From positions 1,050,566 through 1,114,565 of the forward strand of contig JANPWX010000108.1 of NCBI GenBank assembly GCA_024734555.1: a DNA stretch of 64,000 bases, given 5' to 3'. The stretch is from Trochalopteron elliotii (Eukaryota > Chordata > Aves > Passeriformes > Leiothrichidae). Within the stretch, counting starts at the first letter, position 1. The number at the start of each line of letters is the position of its first letter. Below are positions 36,490-50,051 of this stretch, in pieces. Position numbers and translations under genes: made by a program. The notes below the pieces were generated by a model. The model was not told the origin of the DNA. It did no database searches and saw nothing but the letters and a program-made list of their open reading frames with translations.

Positions 36490-39400
36490 GTCCTTGACAA
36501 AGACAGAATCAAAATATATGTTAATGTCTAGGGTGTGCTCCAGTTTTATTTGTGCTGTCAAGAATCTGCTAAAGCAAGAGAAGGTGACAAAAAGACATCT
36601 CCCCTGAGAACTGTGCCCTAGCAGAGGGGCCTCTGCTGAGACTAAACACAAGGCCAAGATGAATATTGGGAATATGGTTAGAGACAAAAACTTAGACCTT
36701 CAGTGGGAGGTGAGTGTCCAAGAAGCAGACAAAGGTAGTTACACTGAAGATAGGTTTCTCCCCAAAGGACTTTTTTAACTGGCTGAGAGTCCTTGGCTAG
36801 TGATCAGTTTGAGTCCTAAGGTGAGATTCAGGCTTAGGGTTGAAAAAGACTGAAGATCCAGCTGATGTGGGACTGGAAAGGGAAAGTCAGTACTACTGCG
36901 AGGTTTCTCTCATAAAAACTATTTTCTCTGCGTCATTTGTGAGAGTACCTTCCTCAGGCCCAAACAAGGCCAAAAGATTGTCATTTAGAGATGAGTCTGA
37001 AAAGGAGACCAGTCCTGGAATATGACTTGAAAGGCTCCAACACAGACCATTCATGTGGGACTGCAGAGGGTCTGCCAGAGTATGCTGAAGGAATGGTTTT
37101 CCCTTGAGATCTTCTTTTCTGGTACAAAGTTGAAGGTCTTGGGCTAAGGGTTATCTGAGTCCTACCTTTGTGAATAAGGTTATGGTGGGTATGGGAGAGA
37201 GACAACCACCAGAGTTTAAGTTGGGATTGGAGCGCCGAAGGGAAAGGGTAGATTGCAGAAGAGAAAAGAAATAAAAATTGTCCCCTAGAAACATTTTCAT
37301 CTGAGTTGTGACACATCTAGATTTTGTTTTGGAAGTGCTACAAAGCCTTTTAATTGATTACGTCATGTGTTTGTATCTTTCATCTATTCTTTAAATATGT
37401 GAGCTTCCTTAATTCATATAAGACTTTTTTTTCTTAATTTAATCTTGGACTCCTAAATAAATAAATAAAAATGCTGACAACTGCTGTAGTAGTGGAATCT
37501 TGATGACTGCCTATTTATTTTATTACCAATAGAAATAACTTCACCTGTGTTTGAAATGTTTTTAAAGTCTTTTTTCACTGCTGATGGTCTTGGAGATCTC
37601 GTCACAGTAAGGCTCTCTGTATCTGTGAATACCTGTCTTAAAGAAATCTTTACAACTGAGATTTTGAGGCATACAGTGGTGTCAAAATTCCATAAAGAAT
37701 AGTCCTTGAGGAAAGTTAGCAGAAATAGAAAATACAGCCTAATATTCTGAAAACACCTTCTCTCTTGCAGAATATCTGTGCCCTGGTGAAAGATCAGTTG
37801 TTTTTTTATATTATACAATTAGTTGTAAATCAGAAGTCCATCATGCTAGGTGTGCATGAATTGGTAATATTTTCCTCTTTTTACTTAATAAATGTGCTTA
37901 TATGAACCCTCAATGCTACATGCTTTTATAGAGCCACACTCAGAAGCTAAGGAGAATACAGACACTCAAACAGGAATGAAACAACATTCCTTTTTATTGT
38001 AACTGTGCTGGCTAATCAGAAGACACAATGGTCTATATTACAAAGGAAGTAATAGGATTATACAAACAGTTCAGGATATTAGCCACCTCAGCTAAAATAA
38101 CCCTTAGCTATAGATAATGTTTGGATTAGCAAAACATTTTCCTGCCTTTGTGTTCCTTTGACTCAAATGCACAACTAGGTCAACATCTTGTTAACTACCA
38201 CCACCTGCGTCAAGTCTGGAGTTATTTTCTTTAACAAGCAGGTTCATTACAGCAGGAAAAATAAAAGAGGATCAGGGACAGGTATGAATGTTAGCTGTAC
38301 AAAAATGTCCAAAATAAAAACTTCCACAATATTTAGATTTTGGGTAGCATGAGTGCTTACTGTACCATATCATCTCAGTATTGTACAGGTAAGTTATCAT
38401 CACTCTATTGGACATTGCTTAACAGAGAGAATCAAGCTGAGCTGTTGCTGATAAAGAGAAAAGGCAGAATTCCGTGAGGGCTTTTTGGTGCATTTTATAC
38501 AATGCATGTCACACGTCTTTTCAATCAAATGTGGGCACTGAAACCAGTACAACAAACCACTGAATCTGTATTTGTGAATTTTAATCAGTACTCAAAAAGC
38601 CCTTGTTCTTAAACACATATACGTCGTGAGTACACAATGTCCTCAACAATAGTAAATAACGATCAATCTCTTTTGTGATTGAAACTCTACTGGATTAAAA
38701 ATCCATCTACTGACTAATTTCATCATTTTTGCCCCTCAAAGCTAAGAATGACCAATCTATTCTTCCTGTCCTGTGACACGTAGTTTAGCCTGCCCCTAGA
38801 CTGCATGAGACCCTGAGCAGAGTATGTTTAACTGTTATGTGCAGTGTAATTCATACACTTTTTAAAAACAGGCTTCTGATGCTGTACCCATACTTTTTTT
38901 GTTTGTTCTTTTTCGGTTTTCTCCTCTTTCCTTTCAGAAAATACTATTCTGGATTTTAGGCAAAGGCCTTCAACCTCAGCAAGGCAGAACAAAGAGTAGG
39001 ACTTCTAGAACCCTAAATTGATCCTGGTGGCCATAAAGCCATTCCTTTTTCCATTCCAAGTCCAGCACAGTTTGGTTTTAGGTGACACGGTGGAACATGA
39101 GGTGAATGTAAATGTACTCTTTGCAGTGAAACCTCCCTTCACCTAGCTGTAAGAAGAAATCTATCACTTGTTGATTCAGCCATTACTGATACATGAACTG
39201 CTCTTATGTGTGAGGGAGTTGGCTGGCACTCTGCCAGCAAGTGCTAGATTTGTTCATGTTTGTGTATCTGCCTAGACTTCAAAGTGTGAGCAGTGTTAAA
39301 CAGAGCACTTCATGGATTTATGTAATTCTTCCCTTCATGTCACACGATTAGCACTCCTACATGTTCCCCGTAGATGTACTTTGGGAATCACAAATATTTT

Positions 39401-39964
39401 TGCAGTGTTTCTCAGAACTAAGCATATATAATTGTATAATGAGCATTAGAGGGAGGCTTACATATGAAAACACAGATATTAGATAAATGTGAAATTCTGC
39501 TTCATTTCAATCTATAATTCACTCATTAATTGAGTGAGGAATACAAATAAAGGATTAATATTGCTAGGATTAATAACTGGGTATTTGTAAAAAGATGACA
39601 TTAAATGAGTCGTGGTTCCTTAAGGTAGCTGTGAGTAGTATGGTTTTTGGTGCAGTTATTTACAAATGTTCTGTACAAAGAGCAGGGATTTTGTGAATCT
39701 GATGAAGCTTTCAAATCACAGCAAGAAGGATGTGTAGTTTTGATGCAGAGATTGCCTGACTTCTATTTAGAAAACATCAAGGGTGTAATTTTATTAGCAG
39801 TGCAAAATGTAAAATAGCTTCCAAGTGATTTAGTCTGGTTACTTAGAGGTTTCCTATCGAAAGGGAGGCAAGACCATATAGAAAGGACTTGGTTTGAACT
39901 GAAGATGATAATGATTCCGTTTGCTTTCTCGTAACTGGGGCAGTAATTATAAAATCCTTTGTAG

Positions 39965-40001
39965 GAAGTAACCAAGTAACCAACCTGAAGTAACCAAGTA
40001 A
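39965..40001 (+). repeat. Two-copy direct repeat, 22-base period
   Basis: GAAGTAACCAAGTAA occurs identically at 39965-39979 and 39987-40001, separated by 7 bases. Confidence 0.85.
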
Positions 40002-41186
40002 AAATTGAATAGATCATTGTTACAGTACTCAGAGGTCATGAGGAGCTTTAAACATACAAGTGATGCAGGCTCAGACCTTTAACATTTAAAATCTACACCT
40101 GTCAAATGGAGAAATTCCTTCATTTTGGATTAATTTTAAAGCGAGTTCTTAATCTCTCACTCTTTTAAAAGATGTATTTTAACATGTGTTCCAGTGAGAT
40201 ATATGAAATCTCACATATTTATTTTAAGCCTAACTTATTTAAATTGCTTCAGCTACTCCTGTAAATAGAAATTGCCTTTTTTAGACTAAAACCTATGGGT
40301 AAATTTTAGAAAAGCAAGGAAGGTTACAGGAAAGAGAAGGGATATGTCTTTTATATATGCATATTGAATTATCTCATTAAATTTCATGTTCCTTTCAATC
40401 TTTATCCTGATTTCCCAAAACGAGTATTTCCTACAGTGTGTTTTTTTTAGTCTTTATATTTGTTTGAGTTTCTTTTTTTTGATAGAGCATGCAAGTACAG
40501 TGTACATTTGCAGCCATGGTCAGGATTTATAGTGTTCTGTGAAGACCAGTTCCTCAAAAATCAGTGCAGGAGAGACAGGATTTTTTTTTTTTTCAAGTGT
40601 AAGAAGAGGATAATGGTATGCTTCCATACTACTACTTATATGGAAAAGCATAAAATACTCCTCTAGAGATGCACAAGGATTACAGATACAGCAGTTGCAG
40701 AATGATACAAAAGTTTTGTGCACAAAGTTATTTTTTAGCTCAATAAAGCCACATTGGTAAAACAGAGCAGTTTGATATTTAGGGAAACTTTGAAAAGTGT
40801 TATCTACTATACAGTATTATAAAGATGACAAGACATTTTAGCATCCATTCTCAAAAAGTGGATGCTTAGGGGCACATCATAGACAGAGCAAGCAGGCAAT
40901 GATTTTTTTTCCTATATTCTCCCAGTTTTCAACATTTACCTGCACAGTGAACTTTTGAGTTAGAGATTTAGTAGTTACAAAGCATTAATTCTTCTGATAT
41001 GAATTTTTGAAATGATCCCTTGAAAACAAATTTTCAGCCTCCACAAAGTTCTTCTGACAAGGAGTCATCTAGTCCATATTTAAGGTCATCATCATTTTAT
41101 AAGTAGTTCTCATCTTCCTTTTTTACTATTTAAACTGATTTCTTTGGTTTAAGATGAGTTTGTAAATGAGTCTTGAGTCTTTGGAG

Positions 41187-41281
41187 GAAAAAACTTAAAC
41201 CAAAACAAAAAACAAAAAACAAAACAAAAACCCAAACAAAACAAATCAAAAAAACCCAAACAAACAAACAAACAAACAAAC
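41187..41281 (+). repeat. A/C-rich tract with CAAA array
   Basis: About 95 bases of A and C only on much of the plus strand. It starts with CAAAAC-type units, passes AAACCC blocks and ends in about six or seven clean CAAA units before CCTCC. Confidence 0.88.
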
Positions 41282-43626
41282 CTCCAAAATAAAACCAATG
41301 TCCTCAAAGGCCATGTATAGGCCCCCTCCCCATTACCTCACATGGATAGTAGACACCTTGGCTTGTGGTAAACAATGGCAATATCTGTAAGGAGCTGACT
41401 GTTTTCTCATGATTTCAAGCTGCTGTTGTGTGAGAAAAGAAATTGCAAGATCCAGGTAAATATATCTCAGACACAGGGTGCTAATGCAGACATCTAACCA
41501 AATGGCTACTGAGGGTGTTTTCATGAGATACTTCACTTCTACAGTTATCAGCAAGACTTAGGATCCTTAAAAGGACTAAACCTTTTATATATACATGTAA
41601 ATATAAGCAGATAAGATTTTATTGCCTTCAAAATCACTTAATATATCCTCATTGCCTTTAGAGGGAAGTTGAAAGATTGCTTTACTGATGACTGAAATGT
41701 ACCTGGGCAAGCAGAGTGCTTAAATTAAGATAACTGATTTAACCCTCTCAGTTTTTTTTTCAGATTCAATGTCTGTGAAAGAGAGAGAGATATCTCAACT
41801 CTTCAGAGCTGAACTGTCAGTGGTGCTACCAGTGAATGACTCTTATATATTGCATTAATAATTTAAAAAATTATTTTAATGATCAAAAATAGAAGGATCT
41901 GCGGTTCTTTTATTGTTGTGAGGAGTAAAAATTTCGTATGTTGTAAAATATTGCTCTGGATCAGGTGGTGATGGAGGATCTAAAACAAGCTAGTTCTTCG
42001 GCACTGTCTGTTTATGCAATTCTCATAACCAATTTTTATTTGTCACTGAAGAATGGGGTGCTAAAAATGTATAATTAATATGTACACCTTTAGAAGTGGT
42101 TGTACACACGTGCTTTGTTTTCGGGCAATATAACTTATGCCATTGATATTCACTGGATGTTATGAGCAAGTGAAGTCTTCGAAATTATGTTTTAAAACTA
42201 TATTTCCAAATAGTTTGTGGAAGTTTTGGATTTTAAAGAAATGGTTCCCTCATTTATTGATAGTTTATTTATTTTAATGTCTATACTTTTCCCCTTCCAT
42301 GTGAACATAATTAAAATATGGCTCAAGAGATTTTTTTTAGACATGCTAAAAATTACACCTTTAGTCAGGGGCCAAGTGTGACAAATCATGGCTATTTACA
42401 CCAAGCTTATGGGGTCATCAGTAGGGATCAGTTGTAGGTAGCTTTCAGTCTCTACTGCTGGAATTAAAGGAACATTTAGATTTAATCATTGCAGACCAAA
42501 AAAGAATGATGGAACTGACTCCACAGTTGTGTGCTGTGGTTCATTATAAAATAGAACTTGAGTGTCAATATACCAGACACTTGAGACTAACATTTCTGAT
42601 GCAAGATGTGTAATGACTCATATAAATGATGGACTGGTACTTGTGATAATGTTTCTCTAATGGCACACACTGATGAGATTAACACCTATTCTTAAAACTG
42701 ATTGCACACTGCATAGCCAAATATGCATTTCTTTTTCCTCTGAGGGAAGGAAAAAAAGGAAAGGAAAATCACATTATATGAGCATTCTCACAAGATCCTA
42801 TGGGTTTTGAGAAGAACAGATTCCTTGGTTAAAAAAAAATAAACACTCTCATGCTCCAGTATAATGCAGCAGGGAAAGTACCTGCTTGGAAAATTATAGA
42901 TTCTTCTTCACAGCTGTGATGACCAAATCAAACCCACAATTTAAGTTTTGCAGTAACTTTCCAAGCAATCACTCTGCTTGACCTTCAGCCAAACATGCAA
43001 TTCTACATAGAGAAATAGTTCCATCAGGGAGAAGAGGGGGATCTCCTTTCAACAGCCAATCCAACAGAGATGTCCTCTGAGATACGAAGGATCTTTTTTC
43101 AGCTCTCTGCTCTGGATTAATACAAAGAAGGAAGACCTGTTGCCCACACACTAGCCAAATGCTCTTTGCTATGCGTCATTTTTAAGTGAATAAAAGGTAT
43201 GTATAACTTTAATGGCTTTGCATTTCATGCTGTCAAGGTTTTACTTCAATGCAGACTAAAAACAAATCTTAATTTTTTAAAGTTTTCCATCCATGAAAAT
43301 GAATTTCCTACTTTTCAAGACGTTTTTTTTCTTAGGCAATAATTATTGGGGTGATGATTCCCAGTTAAGTCTCCATTCAAAACTAGAATAAAGTATCTGA
43401 TAATGTGGTATCCAGGAGAGCCTAACACTAAGCATGGCATCAGACATGAGAACTGGAGTTGTGAGGCATGAGGACTAAAATCTAGTCTAGTAATTGGTTG
43501 TTAAATTCATTTCCAGTAATGAATACAAATCAAAATTAAGAATATTCCTACAAGTGATTGTAGTTCACTGCCATTCACAAATATTTGTTAAAAGACTGTA
43601 AATGAGGCGTCTGAGTTAAAAACCTG

Positions 43627-43658
43627 AGGCAGAATATTCAGAAGGCAGAATATTTAGA
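43627..43658 (+). repeat. 16-bp tandem duplication
   Basis: AGGCAGAATATTCAGA (43627-43642) is followed directly by AGGCAGAATATTTAGA (43643-43658), with one mismatch. Confidence 0.88.
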
Positions 43659-46600
43659 ATAAGAATGATGAGTTCTGTGCCATTGTTGCCCCCTTAAAAT
43701 ACAGGAGTTTAACTGCTATATTAAAGAAAGAATAAAGTGGTGATAGAATAGTGGAGTGGATAGGAAAAGAGCCCAAAAAAGGGGATTAGAAAGAATACAG
43801 ATTGCATTCTAGAAACAAGAGCCTCATTCTTCTGAGTTGGACTAGAAATACTGGGTACAGGTTTGAGGCTGAATCTAAATGGCATTCCTCAAATTGAATC
43901 ATGTTGTAGCATCTTATGGCTATCTCCAACTTAGTTAGTTTGTAGCTTGCCTTATGGTAAAGATATGCTTTAGATATGATAAAGATATGGTAAAGGTGCT
44001 ATGATATGACCAGGAGGTGAAAGTCCCACTTTTCTTACTTTGAAAATGGGACTTTTTGACTATCTTCTCATAAAAATTACTCTCAGAGGGACTCTATATC
44101 ATTCTGCCAATCAATATGAGGATGAGTCCTGAAGTGAACACTTAGTTATGGGCTCCACTGACCACCTGCAGTTAAGTTTGGGGGTAAGAAAAAAAGAGGA
44201 ACATTGTTCCTTTCAGCTCAATTTCCAAATGAGCTGTTTTTAAAGGAGTTTTGAAGACAGAATGCTGTCAGTACTGAGTAAACTGGCTTAGTGTTCTTTA
44301 AAATAAAAACTAAATTCAGGATTTATAAGCACAAGGAAATAGCATTGCAAGACTTGCTTCGGTGTTGCTGTTTATCTGAGAGTTGATTCTGCTACTTTGA
44401 AATTAATAGAATTTCATTCATTGGACTAAATGGAAGTGAATTAGGCTCTCAGAGATTCTCAGATCCCCACAGAATGTCTGTTCTTCAGAAAAGCCAAATA
44501 TCTCAACAGCCAAAACCTCCAGTGCAAATTCAACATCCAACGGATTTAAGGAAAAAAGTACAAATCTTACAGCACAGAGCTTCATCTAAAAGTAAGCATA
44601 TTATGCAGTTCTCAGTATCATCAGTATTCAAGCAGCTCACATCAGATCATGTATCCACATTAAATAAGTGATTATCTTACACTCTAAGAGAAATTGCATT
44701 AAAGTGTCATAGCAACATATGAATATCTAACAATAGTACCACTCCTTGGGAATAAGGTATCAGATTAAAAAAATCCAAAAACATAGTACACTAGTCTTAG
44801 TACATACAAACTGTAACTCCATTAAAGACTGAAATAATACAGCCTGTGTTTTGGCAGATACAGAAAAGTCCCAGGAAGGACTCCTAGAACAAGACCAAAA
44901 CCCTAAAAATTGCACCTAGAAGTAATTGTTTTCCTCTGAAACTGCCCGTATCTTTTGAGAGAATGGCACTTACTTTTAGTCTACCCTTTGAACTACACAC
45001 ATCAACAGAAAGCTGATATTTAAGACAATATGCTATGTTTTAGTATGTTGATTTTGATAAGATAATGAAAGGCATCTGTACAGATCTCCTTCAGTACAGA
45101 GAGCTGGAGAGTTCAGCCATGTACAATAGAAAAAATTTGATTTGCATGCACATGCAGGAATAGTTAAATAATGCAAAAACCTATGAATGGCCTCTGAGTG
45201 TCAGTGTGTGCAGTACTGAAGGGAGCCAACAAAAGAAACAGAAATTCAGTTTCACTTAGCTTTCCCTAAAAGAAGTGATTCAGGTTCACACTTTTTTATA
45301 TATTTAAAATTGCAACAGATTATAGATCATTAGGTGTATGAATGAAATACATGCATTCGAGCCTGAATCAGAACAACTTAATTCCAGATGAAAAAAATGT
45401 GGTCACTGGGGACTGAACCCTATGTTTTTGTATTCTATGAGACGGATCGATGATGAAAAATTGAATTTGTTGCAAAAAAAATATAAATAGATTAGTCGTT
45501 AATTAATCACCCTTATTATTTTTATCCCAACATTTTTAGGTCATGATAATTGAAGTAACTGTGTATCTCAAATAGTAAAGAACTTGTTCATAAGAAAGCT
45601 ATACATTTTTGTGAGGTATATTGTAGAGAAAATTAGTACAAAAATAAAATTTTAAATTAGGTTGTCAATCTCATTTATTTATGCAGTGCAATGTGGTCTG
45701 CATGAAAGGCAACTTAATCTGTACTTTGGAAATTAATAATGGCTCTCTATTTCTCTGGTCTGTTTCTTACAGAAATGGCCCTAAGCAGTTCAAATGGCCT
45801 GGCTTTTAAGCTTCAGCTAGCCTCAGGTGAAAGTATGTGTAAACAGAAATAGAATTTAAGTTATTTTCAAATATTGCTCAATATGGAGCCTTTTCAGGTC
45901 ACATGCAAGTATCATGTCTGATTACAGAACTTATTAAAAGGGAAAAGTAGATTATGACCTTATTAAGTGTAAGAAGTGTTTTGCTTCCAAATAGTTCAAA
46001 CACGTACTTAAGTTGTATATAGATATATAGACACAGACATATACAGAGATACAGGTGAATGTGTAAATACACATACATATATACCTTCCCCAAGTAAGCA
46101 TCTTGGTTTCACAATGCAGTGTATTTCATATTACAGTAATTTTTTTTTTACATATATGCATATAAATACATGGCATTTGCTTGTGCAAAGTCAATATTGG
46201 CAACATAAGCAAAACCTAATGTTTGTTATAAATACACATTTATAATCCATACATAAGTACAGTTAGATCTATAATGTAGGGTGCTCAACACACTCACATG
46301 GAGAGCTTGTTCAAAAAAAGAGATGGAAATGGAGAAGTAGGAATGGTAACTATGAAGAGGCTGCTCATATTATTTAAAAATGTAGGGCAGTTTTATTTTA
46401 AAAAAAGAATTTCCTAGGGTTTTTTTTTGAAGCAAGGCATATGTTTGAACTGTTCGACACTGACCATATTGTGTCTTGTTAGCATTGCAATTTGGTTTCA
46501 CTCAGTTAAAATAGATCTGCCACATGATGTTCAATTCTTTGGTGTATTTATTTTGTTTATACTAAACTAAAAGAGAAGGGCAAAATTTAAAACTATAAAA

Positions 46601-48899
46601 ATACTTTAAGCAAAGACACCACCAAAGATACCAAAGGGCATCTTTTTTATGGAACGTTATTGAGAATTATCTGTGAGAAGAAACCACAGAGACAAAAAAC
46701 ATGGTATTTTTTCAAATGAAAATTTCAAAATAACGATCAGATCAGAGGGCAAGGTGTGGTGTCCAATCACACCATCAAAATTACTATTTTTGTACTAAAG
46801 GAAACAGTAGCTCATTTGCCTACAAAGCCTACAAATACTTTGCTGTAAATTACCATAAATACTAATTATGTGTGTGCCCTGAAAGAAAGTATCCTTCTTT
46901 ACCTGGAAAATCAGGACTCCCATCAAAATTAATGTAGATTTTCACATAGTTAAGGACAGGTGGAAGCCAGCAAGACCCAAGTCAAGTGGTATGCCTGAGG
47001 GCTTTTATTACTTAGAAAAGTATTGGAAAGTAATATAACTGCAGTCAGAACCAAAAATAAGTTCTCTCCATACGTGTTGCCAATAATAAGATTATTATAG
47101 TTAACCACTGATTAACACATCTGTAAGGAGTTACCAAGTGCTGGGACCATTCCCAGAGATGAAATGGTATTTCTGCTGACTCACCTCCATAGTTAGAGTA
47201 GGATGGTTGTACAAAACTTTCTAGAATGAATCTTATACTGCTTTGAAATCTTAGATTTGTTCCTTAACGATTTATAAGTTTTACTTACTTCAAAAAGTCC
47301 CTGGCAACACTTTTCTAAAGCTGACTAGAGATATTTTATTGGTATTAAAAATGAAATTAAATATGATAACTGAATAAAATCATTAAGCTCTTCTGATAAT
47401 AATCAGACATCAAAATTAAAGGTAATAACATTATTAAAAAGGGATAGAAACAAATCCGTGATAAGAAAAAAAACTATAGGCTTATAACTTGTATTATTAC
47501 AAATGTCTTTAGCTTAAATGATTCCTTAGAACATCTTTATAATGGAAGAACAAGTAGGATCAAAGACATGGGGAGAATTCCAGAAGAAATTTCAACATAT
47601 CTGTTAGGAAAGACACTTGCTTTAAGAGAAAATTGAGAAAATCTGGGGGAAGGGAGAATTCTGAATACAATGTTCATCATTGAATGTCCAAGGAATTCAA
47701 GAAATTTCACAGAAGTGAAATTCCTGTAAATTAAATTTTACACACAGCATAAAACATAAGGATAGAGGTATATTTAGTTGTACAAGTCTGAAGAGGAGTA
47801 TGTAGACTGAAGAATATAGAAATAATGAAAATATGATGAATCCAGAAAGCAATCAAGATATAAACATCTGTGGTTCTAACTAATGTAATTCGTAAATTGA
47901 AGCCTGAAACAGTGTGCTATTTCTAAAATAAATAAATAAAATTATGAAAAATTATTAGCTACTGGGGAAATGGTCTGGTTGAAATAAGATAGGATACTGT
48001 GTGGGTAGGAAACAAAGCTCTATATTGTCACGTCACGTTCCCAAATTGTTGTTCTCAGCTGGAACAGGCTGATACTGTTTGACCTCCTGGCAATACTGTC
48101 TAGTCACACTGCCAGTAACCTTGTTGTTTTGTCACAACCCTTCAGTCTTCTGTCTGGCAGGTGAACTGACTTTGGAACAGAAATCAGTGTTCAGCATCAT
48201 TTTGCTTTTGTCAAAAATTTACAGGACATTCAGGTTAGCTCCTTTATTCAAATGTAAAAATATCATGTATATGCAGCTAACATAGCTAGGAAATGACAGG
48301 CTTTTCCCAGACCCTGACCTATTGATTTGAATTAAGCAGCTGGGGGTAATTAATGTTAACTGAATAGTAACAAAAATAAGAAAAAAAAAATCCCAGGAGA
48401 TTCCACAGTGAGTTTATTTCTTCATATGATGAACTTGCTTTTCAGCTCACCCATACAATACTTTAGAATCTTTCAGTTGAAAGTTACAACATCACTATGG
48501 GGGGGAAATGTGAAGTGTGTTGACAGAAAAAATGTGTTTATTTTGGCTCCACAAGTTCTCTGATGTTCTGAAGCTGAGGGCATGTAGGAGAGCTGCATTG
48601 AGCTAGCACAAAGGAACAAACAACTGATGCCTTCAGAAGTGCTGGCATAGAGATTTGTTGGCAAAAACTGGTGGAATGCCATTCCTCCCTCTGGTGCTAA
48701 TTTTTTCACAGATACTTGACTAGGCCTCTGTTTAGAAGTTGTTTTAATTAGTTCAAACTTGTTTGACATTATGAATGCCTCTTGAGAACTATTTTCTTGA
48801 ATGTATGTATTTGTTAATTTTACAAATGTTCACATTTGGGAAAGTATTTATTTGTTTAGGGCAACTTTATGAATATAAGTGTAGGATAATCTGAGAAAT

Positions 48900-48901
<2 letters not shown>

Positions 48902-48939
<38 letters not shown>
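48902..48939. repeat. Poly(T) run of 38 bases
   Basis: An uninterrupted T38 stretch is bounded by A on both sides. On the minus strand it would be an A-tail, but the sequence to its right (48940-49080) is not a repeat I recognise and has no AATAAA immediately before the tail. A CR1 scrap starts about 140 bases to the right, but CR1 elements lack poly(A) tails, so it does not explain the run. Length in any assembly may be unreliable. Confidence 0.9.
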
Positions 48940-48944
<5 letters not shown>

Positions 48945-49081
48945 ACAAGGAAGGAAGAGGTTGGTGGAAGAAAAATATGGAAGTCTGCAAACATTAACTG
49001 CTGAGGCCAAAATAAAGTTCTTCTACTACTCTTTTTTGTTGCTAAAAACTGTGTCTGTGCATTGGAAGAGTTAGCAATAAA

Positions 49082-49153
49082 AATCATAGAGTGGTTTGTG
49101 TTAAAAGGGACCTTAAATGCCATTTAGTTCAAACTCCCCTGCCACGGACAGTG
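49082..49153 (-). mobile_element. CR1 LINE scrap, minus strand 3' end
   Basis: The plus strand reads AATCATAGAGTGGTTTG, then AAAGGGACCTTAAATGCC, then AGTTCAAACTCCCCTGCCA. This is the complement of the last 70 or so bases of CR1. Similarity stops at GGACAGTG, so only the extreme 3' end is present. Confidence 0.88.
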
Positions 49154-50051
49154 AAAAAAATCCAAATGTCAAATACAAAATTCAGGTATAGCACCTGTAT
49201 TGGTGGCCCTTGAAGGGGCATGGAGTCCATGGGGCTAAGAGTCTCCATTTAATTTCTGAAGGATATTGTAAAACTGGAGTTTAATGGATATTGTTCATCT
49301 CATGTTTTCCCCAGGCTTCTGAGGCTTAACAGCACAAATTAAATTTCACACCAGCCAGCCCAAGAAGCCAGTATAATATTTGGATTTAAATATCAAGCTC
49401 TGTTTTCAAGAGCAGCTAAATATTAACAGGAGTGTAGCAGCACTTCTGTATCTGCAGCAGGGAAGCAATTTCCACAAAGTGTAAACACAGCAACTTTGTA
49501 CATGGTCTCTGAGAAGAAAACTATTCAGACTGTCTGACTCTGCAAATACTACATGAAGCTGGTTAAAAAGGTGGAAAAAAAGGACATAATAATTTATTTT
49601 GCAGTGTTGATACTTCCCATATGCAAGTAGTATTGCAGAATTGCACTTCTGTAAAAAGGCAATGAGAGAACCCTGTCAACATATATCTGATAGAAATATG
49701 GAACTGGGAGTTTATTAATGCAAAATAAAGTTTTAGAACTGGTGGCTAGATACTGAAGAGTAAGATTTGCATGAATTAATGTTTCCTCTTGTTTCAAATA
49801 TTTTTATATGCCACGGACAGCCACCCTTGTTCCTAAGTATCCAGTGGTTAATTTATATGGTCAAAATTATTGAAGGAGGTCATGCACATAATCACTGAAA
49901 TACCAGGAGTGCTAAAAAGCTCAGTGCCTTTTGAAACACCCTGAATTATGATTCTTCTATATCAATTGCCTGGGGAGAGGGAAGCTGACTTAGGATTCGG
50001 GCTCTGAGCAAATTTTAACTCTTACCGAACACAATCAGGAATAATGCCAGG

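Larger units (their letters stand above)
27474..49081. other. AT-rich noncoding DNA, no gene recognised
   Basis: About 21.6 kb of mostly unique-looking sequence. It contains low-complexity tracts, short tandem duplications, a possible regulatory cluster at 30.2-30.3 kb, a GC-rich block with an A13 tail at 35475-35897, and a run of minus-strand open frames at 36.15-37.32 kb that I cannot assign. The longest open frame in the window (37453-37818, minus, 121 codons) has no recognisable domain and is treated as chance. Exon-like signals at 44.47 and 45.77 kb are discussed as findings. Alternating AT/CA simple sequence lies at about 46013-46083. Confidence 0.65.

Noticed and set aside
37453..37818. 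Longest open frame in the window (121 codons, minus strand)
   Set aside because: No domain, no recognisable family, no splice or promoter context. This length is plausible by chance in 64 kb read in six frames.
48120..48245. Possible exon after TCTGTCTGGCAG
   Set aside because: The acceptor is adequate but no good donor follows at a sensible place, and the translation resembles nothing known.
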